A stretch of DNA of 64,000 nucleotides from an uncultured beta proteobacterium (GTDB lineage Bacteria; Pseudomonadota; Gammaproteobacteria; Burkholderiales; Burkholderiaceae_A), in assembly GCA_902586195.1 (NCBI GenBank), contig CACIGF010000003.1, forward strand, positions 1 through 64,000. The letters run 5' to 3'. The notes under the pieces were generated by a model. It saw only the letters and a list, made by a program, of their open reading frames with translations, ran no database searches and was not told the origin of the DNA. This document shows positions 57,610-64,000 of the stretch, in pieces (the stretch's first letter is position 1; each line of letters opens with the position of its first letter). Both the position numbers and the translations under genes were made by a program.

Positions 57610-58103
57610 AATATAATGTTTCTACGAGTTTTGGAAATTTCACTCTCTCCCTCTTCCCAGAGGACGCACCAGTTACTGTAAAAAATTTTTCGACATATGT
57701 GGAAGAGAACTTTTATAACAGTACGATATTTCATCGAGTTATCGATGGTTTTATGATTCAAGGAGGCGGCTTTGATAAAAATCTTGAGGAAAAATCAACG
57801 AAAGAGGCCATTCAAAACGAAGCAAATAACGGACTTTCGAACAAAGCGCTAACTATCGCGATGGCAAGAACTAGTGAACCTCACTCTGCTAGTTCACAAT
57901 TTTTCATTAATTTAGTTGATAATATTTTCCTTGATTTTAATGAAGAAACGTCGGATGGCTGGGGATACGCGGTTTTTGGAGAAGTTGTAGACGGACAAGA
58001 GACAATATTTAAAATTGGAAAAGTTCAAACAGGGCCACGTGGATTTTTTCAGGATGTGCCTGTTAAGCCGATCGAGATACAAAAAATCACCAAGTTGAAA
58101 TAG
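57606..58103 (+). CDS. peptidyl-prolyl cis-trans isomerase, cyclophilin type
   Basis: This PPIase speeds proline isomerisation during folding. It is 165 residues, with the cyclophilin core FHRVIDGFMIQGGGF (catalytic Arg and the Phe/Met substrate pocket), NEANNGLSNKALTIAMART and SASSQFFINLVDN (with Gln in the active site). The start is GTG at 57606, overlapping the TPR stop, and no signal peptide is seen, so it is cytosolic (PpiB type). lpxH follows one base later. Confidence 0.94.
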   Translation: MKYNVSTSFGNFTLSLFPEDAPVTVKNFSTYVEENFYNSTIFHRVIDGFMIQGGGFDKNLEEKSTKEAIQNEANNGLSNKALTIAMARTSEPHSASSQFFINLVDNIFLDFNEETSDGWGYAVFGEVVDGQETIFKIGKVQTGPRGFFQDVPVKPIEIQKITKLK

Positions 58104-58104
58104 A

Positions 58105-58881
58105 ATGTTCACTCTTCGATTTGAGTCAGCTGTCCTTTGTTCTGATATTCATCTGAGTACAAGTACCGATAAAATATCCTCAGCATTTATTCACTGGTTG
58201 CAAGAATCCTGTTTGGGGAAAATTAGAACGAAGCCGGAGTGGCTCTTAATTTTGGGTGATCTTTTCGATGCCTGGATTGGTGATGATATTTTGGATACGG
58301 CAAACCCTCCTGAATATTTGCTTAAGCTGGTTTCTATTTTAAAAGAAATTAGTCAGTCTGGTGTAAAAGTTGGAATAATGCATGGAAACAGAGATTTTCT
58401 GATAGGTGAAAATTTTTGCAAGAAAACTCACACCAAGTTATTACCTCAGGAAATACTACTTTCTCACAACCAATCAAAATTCAATTATTTGTTAATGCAT
58501 GGTGATCAGTTGTGCACAGATGACATAGAACATCAGAAATTCAGGAAAATGGTGTTATCCCCAAATTGGAAAAATATATTTTTGAAAAAAGATATTTCCA
58601 ATAGGCTTCTTATTGCCTCAAAAATGCGGAAAGAAAGTAATTATGCGAAATCAAAAAAAAAACAAGAGATCATGGATATAAATGTTTCAGAGGTTGAAAA
58701 ACTATTAAATTTATCTGATGCGAGCGTAATTATTCACGGCCATACTCACAGACCGGGTAGTTATGAATTACCCTCGGGAAGGAAAAGAATAGTTTTACCT
58801 GATTGGCGGATTTTTAAAGACAAATTATCTGGAGGAGGACTACTTTTAAAATCCTCGGGGTTATATCAATTATCCTTATAA
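58105..58881 (+). CDS. lpxH: UDP-2,3-diacylglucosamine diphosphatase
   Basis: LpxH cleaves UDP-2,3-diacylglucosamine to lipid X and UMP in lipid A synthesis. The 258-residue protein is of the calcineurin-like metallophosphatase fold. Metal ligands are in VLCSDIHLS (Asp and His), LGDLFDAWIGDD, MHGNRDFLIG, LMHGDQLCTDD and IHGHTHRPGSYEL. A lysine-rich insertion occurs at about 175-200. It follows the cyclophilin gene, and its 3' end overlaps cysE by 16 bases on the opposite strand. Confidence 0.94.
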   Translation: MFTLRFESAVLCSDIHLSTSTDKISSAFIHWLQESCLGKIRTKPEWLLILGDLFDAWIGDDILDTANPPEYLLKLVSILKEISQSGVKVGIMHGNRDFLIGENFCKKTHTKLLPQEILLSHNQSKFNYLLMHGDQLCTDDIEHQKFRKMVLSPNWKNIFLKKDISNRLLIASKMRKESNYAKSKKKQEIMDINVSEVEKLLNLSDASVIIHGHTHRPGSYELPSGRKRIVLPDWRIFKDKLSGGGLLLKSSGLYQLSL

Positions 58882-59558
58882 TTCAATCTTTTTTTCAGTA
58901 ACTCAATTTCTTGATCTTGCTCCTGGATTTTTTTTATTAAAGTATTTAATCGAACCTCAACTGGATCGTTTGCCGGTGATGAAACACCATATGCCTCAAA
59001 TTCACTGTCGTAATTTTTTCCGGTATCGTCTGGTTGAACTACCACTTCTCTTGCGGGAACGCCCACTACTGTAGAATCCGCGGGCACGGAATTTAAAACA
59101 ACCGCGTTAGACCCAATCTTTGAATTATCACCCACAAAAAAAGGTCCCAGAATTTTTGCACCGGCACCTACAACAACCCCAGAGCCCAATGTAGGATGTC
59201 TTTTCTGACCTTTTTTTAAAGAAGTCCCTCCTAGGGTGACCCCTTGATAAATTGTACAGTCATCCCCAATTTCTGCCGTCTCCCCGATCACTATCCCGCA
59301 TCCATGATCAATAAATACTCTCTCGCCTAATTTTGCACCTGGATGTATTTCGACCGCCGTTAAAAACCTGCCAAAGCTTGAAAAAAATCTTCCCATCCAT
59401 TTAAGATATTTTGTTTTGACCCAAAACCAATTCGCCAACCTGTGAATTACGATTGCCTGAAAACCAGGGTAGAATAAAATCACATCTACCCAATTTCTTG
59501 CAGCTGGATCCTTTTCCATCACATTTTTTATATCGGCATAAAATTTTGACCTAACCAT
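58866..59558 (-). CDS. cysE: serine O-acetyltransferase
   Basis: CysE acetylates serine in cysteine synthesis. The 230 residues are of the shorter, SAT type. The left-handed beta-helix hexapeptide repeats (about 65-170) hold GIVIGETAEIGDDCTIYQGVTLGG, read in short pieces, with the active His in FIDHGCGIVIGE. The C-terminal 40 residues are helical and acidic (RLNTLIKKIQEQDQEIELLK). The start ATG 59558 lies 12 bases after trmJ. The 3' end overlaps lpxH by 16 bases. Confidence 0.93.
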   Translation of the reverse strand: MVRSKFYADIKNVMEKDPAARNWVDVILFYPGFQAIVIHRLANWFWVKTKYLKWMGRFFSSFGRFLTAVEIHPGAKLGERVFIDHGCGIVIGETAEIGDDCTIYQGVTLGGTSLKKGQKRHPTLGSGVVVGAGAKILGPFFVGDNSKIGSNAVVLNSVPADSTVVGVPAREVVVQPDDTGKNYDSEFEAYGVSSPANDPVEVRLNTLIKKIQEQDQEIELLKKRLNYKDN

Positions 59559-59570
59559 ATATATTCCAAT

Positions 59571-60368
59571 CTAATTCAGTTCTTTCCTTATTTCGGAAAA
59601 AAAACTAATCATTAATTTTGCATCTTCTTCTTCTATTTTATTATTAATAATCCATCGCCTCATTTTAATCTCACTTTTTTCTCTATTTCCCTGCTTAAAA
59701 AAATTAATCTGTTCCCCCAAATGAATCATCGATCTTTCAAGACTGTATAGAGTTTTTTGAGAAGCTGGTTTTTTTATTGTTGCAAGAGAACAGTTTCGCC
59801 GATGGTTTTTATGTAAATAATCATTGTTTCTCAATATTGCCTTCTTAATGGTATTCCTTGTGAAATATGCTACCAGCAACGCCGCATGTGAAATATTTAA
59901 AGACGGGTACTCCTCATCCAGATCAAAGGCACATACTCCGGTGCATCGTGATAACTGTTTGTTAGACAAACCAGATTTTTCACATCCAAAGACGAAGGAT
60001 ACATGAAAATCCTCCCAGCGCAACAAACTGTCACTAACACTTTTTAAAGTTTCTTCAAATGATATTTTAGGAATTTGAATATCCCTATCCCTCGCGGTAA
60101 ATCCGATGACCATATTAGACCCCTCGAGAGCCGTTTCGAGCTCGCTTAGCTTAACATCATGGACATATTCTTTCGCATGAGATGCTCTAGACAAAACTTG
60201 TGGGGAATTTACCATCAAATCTTTGGCAGGATCAATTAAAATAGGGGAACTACACCCGGTGTTTTTAAGTGCACGTAAGATTGCACCAAGATTGCCAGGA
60301 TGAGTTAAACCCACAAAAGCCCAATGAACTTTTTTTAAATAACTCGATAACAGCTCATTTATTTCCAT
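59571..60368 (-). CDS. trmJ: tRNA (Cm32/Um32) methyltransferase
   Basis: TrmJ 2'-O-methylates position 32 of tRNA, with SAM. I start it at ATG 60368 (265 aa), avoiding overlap with suhB; a GTG four codons earlier is less likely. The SPOUT fold is seen in VGLTHPGNLGAILRALKNTG, VIGFTARDRDIQIPKISF, and the knot VSFVFGCEKSGLSNKQLSRC. It is divergent from suhB with six bases between starts, and continues towards cysE. This trmJ-suhB-cysE layout is common in beta- and gammaproteobacteria. Confidence 0.92.
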   Translation of the reverse strand: MEINELLSSYLKKVHWAFVGLTHPGNLGAILRALKNTGCSSPILIDPAKDLMVNSPQVLSRASHAKEYVHDVKLSELETALEGSNMVIGFTARDRDIQIPKISFEETLKSVSDSLLRWEDFHVSFVFGCEKSGLSNKQLSRCTGVCAFDLDEEYPSLNISHAALLVAYFTRNTIKKAILRNNDYLHKNHRRNCSLATIKKPASQKTLYSLERSMIHLGEQINFFKQGNREKSEIKMRRWIINNKIEEEDAKLMISFFSEIRKELN

Positions 60369-60374
60369 AAAATC

Positions 60375-61181
60375 ATGCACCCAATGTTAAATACCGCCGT
60401 TAAAGCTGCCAGAAAAGCTGGTCACTTGATCAACAAGGCTATCTTGGATCCCACTAAGATTCAAATTATGCGGAAGGAAAAAGCCGATTATGTAACTAAC
60501 ATCGACAAAGAGTGCGAGAACGAGATTGTCAATATTCTCACAAAAGCTTATCCAAAGCATGAAATTATCGCAGAGGAATCGACAGACAAGGAAACATTAA
60601 AGAAAAAACTGAGAAATGATGTCGAATATACCTGGTTAATTGACCCAATAGATGGTACGAAAAACTTTATACATGATTTTCCATTTTATAGTGTTTCTAT
60701 CGGACTGTTATACAGGGGAAGAGTTCACCAAGCTGTTGTTTATGACCCTCATAGAGATGAACTGTTTTGTGCCTCTGAGGGACGAGGCGCATACTTAAAC
60801 AATAAAAGGATAAGAGTATCTTCGCAAGAAATTTTACAATCTTGTTTAATCACAACCGGGTTTCCTACGAGCGAGAAACAAATCCAGGCTTTTTATACTG
60901 AAAAATTACAAATTTTTTTAGATGCAGAAGTGAATTTTCGAAGAACGGGATCTGCAGCATTGGACTTATGTTACGTAGCAGCTGGGCGCACTGACGGATT
61001 CTTTGAAAAAGGCCTAAAGGCGTGGGACGTGGCTGCAGGATCGCTAATGGTCAAGGAAGCTGGGGGGTTTGTTGGTGACTTCAGCAATAATCAGGACCAT
61101 CTTTGCTCTGGCGATGTAATTGCTGCAAACCCTAGACTCTTTCCAGCCATTTTAAAAATTTTGGCTTCGAGAAAAGGTTAA
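60375..61181 (+). CDS. suhB: inositol-1-monophosphatase (SuhB)
   Basis: SuhB is an inositol monophosphatase-family enzyme that also helps rRNA antitermination in E. coli. The start ATG 60375 gives the standard MHPMLNTAVKAARKAGHLI. Mg2+ ligands are in HEIIAEES, LIDPIDGTKNFIHDFP and LKAWDVAAGSLMVKEAGG. The length of 268 is normal. It lies 14 bases before mutS and is divergent from trmJ. Confidence 0.95.
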   Translation: MHPMLNTAVKAARKAGHLINKAILDPTKIQIMRKEKADYVTNIDKECENEIVNILTKAYPKHEIIAEESTDKETLKKKLRNDVEYTWLIDPIDGTKNFIHDFPFYSVSIGLLYRGRVHQAVVYDPHRDELFCASEGRGAYLNNKRIRVSSQEILQSCLITTGFPTSEKQIQAFYTEKLQIFLDAEVNFRRTGSAALDLCYVAAGRTDGFFEKGLKAWDVAAGSLMVKEAGGFVGDFSNNQDHLCSGDVIAANPRLFPAILKILASRKG

Positions 61182-61195
61182 TCTAAACCTATAGA

Positions 61196-63826
61196 ATGAA
61201 CACTGAGCTTCATACGCCCGTTATAAAACAATATTTGGAAATAAAAGCACGTCATAAAAACAGCTTTGTTTTTTTTCGTATGGGCGACTTTTACGAACTC
61301 TTTTTCGAAGATGCGGTGAAAGCTTCAGAAATTTTGAATTTGACATTAACCAAGCGAGGAAAAAGTGGAGGTGAACATGTTTTGCTTGCTGGGGTTCCTG
61401 TACATTCGTCAAACCGATACATAAAAACACTTTTAGCGCACGGTAAAACTATCGCGATTTGTGAACAAGTGGAGGACTCCAAGCCAGGAAAAGGTTTAGT
61501 AAAACGTGAAGTTGTTAGGATACTTACCGATGGAACTATTTACGAAGAAGAATTGATTGACGATACAAATCAAAAATATCTCGGGGCTGTTGATATTGAT
61601 GGAGGACTGGCATGGTGCGAAGTTGCAACTGGCAAACTTTATGTTGACCAGATTACACTCAATAGAGAAAACACTTTTAGGGAAATTACCTTAGATACAA
61701 TTCTTAGTAGATTCAATATTGTTGAAATACTGTTTAATGAAGATATAAATAAAGCTAACCTTTTTGAAAAATTTGGGTACAAAAAAAATTTAGCTGAAAC
61801 CCCATTACATATCAAAGACTCATTTGATAAATTAGTCCCCTACCCCCCATGGGAATGGGACTCTTACAAAGCGGAAAATATATTGAAAGATAGGCTTGAG
61901 ATACACTCATTGAATCATCTGGGATTTGAAAAAGAACTCACAATAATGAGATCATTAAATGCATTGCTAACATATATTGAAAAAAATATTGGCCAACCAT
62001 TCAAACATATAAAAACTCCTCATCTCTACTCTCAGAATAGCCATTTCAATATTGACAGCACGTCACAAAGAGCACTTGAACTTGTACGCCCACACTTTTT
62101 TGAGAATAAGAATGTAACCTTACTAAATAATTTGGATACTTGTACCACAGTGACTGGGTCAAAAACTCTAAAATCTTGGATTCTATCGCCGCTTAATTCC
62201 AAAGAAGAGATTTTGGAACGGCAACAATCCATTCAGTGGCTAACAAAAAAATTATCAGTAAAAGAAAACTTTAAGGGAATTGGAGATCTTGGACATACAG
62301 CCACACGGATCACCTTAGAGAAATGTAACCATCGCCAACTATATAATTTGAGTGAAACAATAGAAAAAATATTCACCGCAGGTGTTTTTCTGGCTGAATC
62401 TAACCAAAAATATATCGAGAATGCTGTACGTCTTTTTAAGTCCGACGAACTACAAAAAATAAAGAAAAAAATACGGTCTGTAATTAGCAAATCAAACTCG
62501 CAATCCTCAAAAGAGTCTTTTTTTATTAAATCGGGATATGACTGCCAACTCGATGCTTCTCGCGAACAACGAGCATTCCTTGGTAAAGAGCTTGCACGGT
62601 TAGAATTGAGTGAACGGGAAAAGACTAAAATCTCTTCTTTAAAAATAGGACACAGTTCTGTTCATGGACATTATATCGAGGTCAGCTCAAGCTTTAAAAA
62701 CAAAGTTCCTGAAACATATAGAAGAAAGCAAACATTAAAAAATGCAGAGAGATATGACATTAATGAACTAAGTGAAATAGATTTTAAGCTGAATGAGGTT
62801 GATACTGAAATTGAAAAAATTGAACAACAGATATTTTCAGATCTGTGTGTTGAGCTAAAAAAATCAGGTGGATTTCTTTTTGAATTATCTGAAAATCTGG
62901 GGGTGATCGATACACTACTCTCGTTAGCGCAGAAAATTGTGAGACATAATTGGGTGATCCCAAACATTACAGATGAACCAGAGGTTTATATAAAAAATGG
63001 CTGGCACCCGGTGCTTGAGCAGATTTATGAGGATTCGGGAAATCTTACACCAGTTTTAAAAAATGATACTGTCCTGAACCTCAATCAGAACATGATGCTT
63101 GTAACAGGCCCAAATATGAGCGGGAAATCAACATATATGAGACAAGTCGCACTCATAGTGATTTTAGCAAAAATGGGCGCTCCTGTTCCCGCTGAATATG
63201 CCAATATTGGTTCTGTAAAAAGTATCTACACGCGAATCGGGGCCTCAGATGATATCGGTAGAGGTAGGTCCACGTTTATGGTGGAAATGACCGAGACTGC
63301 TAAATTACTTAATCTTGCTAACGAGAATAGCCTCGTGCTCATTGATGAAATTGGGAGAGGGACTTCCACAAAAGACGGGCTTGCGCTGGCTTGGTCTATT
63401 GCTGAAGAGTTAGCAACTAAGAATGGCGCGCTTTCTATTTTCTCAACACACTATTTTGAGCTTACTGCACTACCTAACGTTATAAGTACAGTTCACAACT
63501 TTCATTTTGAAACGATAGAACAAAAGGATAAAGTTATTTTTCTTTATGCCCTAAAAAAGGGGCCTGCGTCGAATAGCTTTGGATTAAAGGTCGCAAAACT
63601 TGCGGGTATCTCAACCAGTATTATAGAGAGGGCTACCAAAATTCAGAATAGTAGTTACACAACTTTAAAAGCAAAAGCCAAACCACCTGCTATGGTTGAC
63701 CTCTTAAAGCAGGAAAAAATTTTAGTCCCTCAGGAAATCATAGAAACTAATATTGATAAACTCACACCATTACAGGCTCTGAATTTATTAAACAATATTA
63801 AGAAAAAATATGGGGATGGAAAATGA
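61196..63826 (+). CDS. mutS: DNA mismatch repair protein MutS
   Basis: MutS recognises mismatches and starts repair with MutL. The 876-residue length is full. The mismatch-binding motif is FFRMGDFYELFFEDA near residue 23, the lever/clamp region is present, and the ATPase has Walker A TGPNMSGKSTYMRQ and Walker B LVLIDEIGRGTSTKDG, followed by FSTHYFELTALP. Its TGA overlaps the ATG of the next gene by four bases. The C-terminal domain for tetramers is present in short form. Confidence 0.97.
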   Translation: MNTELHTPVIKQYLEIKARHKNSFVFFRMGDFYELFFEDAVKASEILNLTLTKRGKSGGEHVLLAGVPVHSSNRYIKTLLAHGKTIAICEQVEDSKPGKGLVKREVVRILTDGTIYEEELIDDTNQKYLGAVDIDGGLAWCEVATGKLYVDQITLNRENTFREITLDTILSRFNIVEILFNEDINKANLFEKFGYKKNLAETPLHIKDSFDKLVPYPPWEWDSYKAENILKDRLEIHSLNHLGFEKELTIMRSLNALLTYIEKNIGQPFKHIKTPHLYSQNSHFNIDSTSQRALELVRPHFFENKNVTLLNNLDTCTTVTGSKTLKSWILSPLNSKEEILERQQSIQWLTKKLSVKENFKGIGDLGHTATRITLEKCNHRQLYNLSETIEKIFTAGVFLAESNQKYIENAVRLFKSDELQKIKKKIRSVISKSNSQSSKESFFIKSGYDCQLDASREQRAFLGKELARLELSEREKTKISSLKIGHSSVHGHYIEVSSSFKNKVPETYRRKQTLKNAERYDINELSEIDFKLNEVDTEIEKIEQQIFSDLCVELKKSGGFLFELSENLGVIDTLLSLAQKIVRHNWVIPNITDEPEVYIKNGWHPVLEQIYEDSGNLTPVLKNDTVLNLNQNMMLVTGPNMSGKSTYMRQVALIVILAKMGAPVPAEYANIGSVKSIYTRIGASDDIGRGRSTFMVEMTETAKLLNLANENSLVLIDEIGRGTSTKDGLALAWSIAEELATKNGALSIFSTHYFELTALPNVISTVHNFHFETIEQKDKVIFLYALKKGPASNSFGLKVAKLAGISTSIIERATKIQNSSYTTLKAKAKPPAMVDLLKQEKILVPQEIIETNIDKLTPLQALNLLNNIKKKYGDGK

Positions 63827-64000
63827 ATCACTCTTCAATTAATTGGCCAAATGCTCTAAGTGAGAAAATTTTTAGGCAGAAATATTGGCAACAAAAACCT
63901 TTTTTGGTAAGAAACTTCTTTTCCAAAAATATTGCTAAAAATCTCCCTATTACACAATCACAAATTTTAAGACTTTCACAAACCGACTTTGTTCCTACAA
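63823..64000 (+). CDS. JmjC/cupin ribosomal oxygenase-like protein, partial
   Basis: Only the first 59 codons are in the window, and the gene runs off its right edge. The ATG overlaps the mutS stop by four bases (ATGA). The N-terminus reads INWPNALSEKIFRQKYWQQ then KPFLVRNFFSKN. FxxxYWQxKP at the start is the mark of the cupin_4/JmjC family to which E. coli YcfD (RoxA, ribosomal protein L16 arginine hydroxylase) belongs. The mutS-cupin order also fits betaproteobacteria. The catalytic HxD-H triad lies outside the window, so activity cannot be judged. Confidence 0.75.
   Translation, partial: MNHSSINWPNALSEKIFRQKYWQQKPFLVRNFFSKNIAKNLPITQSQILRLSQTDFVPT

Overview
This window comes from an AT-rich, gene-dense bacterial chromosome, most likely a betaproteobacterium with a streamlined genome and a methylotrophic or formaldehyde-oxidising lifestyle. 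Three things point there. The housekeeping gene neighbourhoods (argH next to hemC-hemD-hemX-hemY; ftsK-lolA-rarA-serS next to trxB; cysS-accA-tilS-lysC; suhB-mutS-cupin) are of betaproteobacterial type. Gaps are tiny and many neighbours overlap. A large block carries tetrahydromethanopterin (H4MPT) and methylofuran C1-transfer genes. No genus can be named from the sequence alone. No insertion sequence, prophage, integrase or CRISPR array was seen, and no stretch above about 300 bases lacks a gene.

Layout. 0-2.2 kb: a MacB/LolD-type ABC ATPase and permease, then a 49-residue secreted peptide gene with its own promoter and a large palindrome upstream. 2.4-8.1 kb: beta-carbonic anhydrase, PEP synthase and its regulatory kinase/phosphorylase, a methyltransferase, and two tandem Adhesin_E-like secreted proteins. 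8.2-19.2 kb: serS, rarA, lolA, ftsK, trxB, a Smr protein, glnB, nadE, a FemAB-like acyltransferase and soluble pyrophosphatase, whose 5' end looks frameshifted. 19.3-29.9 kb: proton-pumping pyrophosphatase, the hem operon, argH and a FixL/FixJ-like two-component pair. 30.0 kb: tRNA-Arg(ACG).

30.1-49.7 kb is the C1 island. It holds the formyltransferase/hydrolase complex (fhcBADC) headed by a HisA-like gene, fae and mch. Methylofuran genes are an MfnD-like ligase, MfnF-like, MfnE-like and an MfnB domain fused to DUF447. Methanopterin genes are beta-RFAP synthase, a DHPS-like protein, a DmrB-like flavoprotein, FolB-like, FolK and PCD proteins, a RimK-like ligase, an ORF17-like ATP-grasp and a CitG-like protein. 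Together these would condense formaldehyde with H4MPT (Fae), close the oxidation route at the methenyl step (Mch) and release formate through methylofuran (Fhc), while making both cofactors. The methylene-H4MPT dehydrogenase (mtdB) and the MfnC aminotransferase are not in the window.

49.7-52 kb carries small envelope proteins and a FlaG-like protein. 52.2-64 kb carries tRNA-Ser(GCT), lysC, tilS, accA, cysS, a TPR protein, a cyclophilin, lpxH, cysE, trmJ, suhB, mutS and the start of a JmjC/cupin hydroxylase cut by the window edge.

The observations most worth a second look are the DUF447-MfnB fusion, the HisA-like gene heading the fhc operon, the apparent homopolymer frameshift in ppa, and the small peptide gene with its palindrome.
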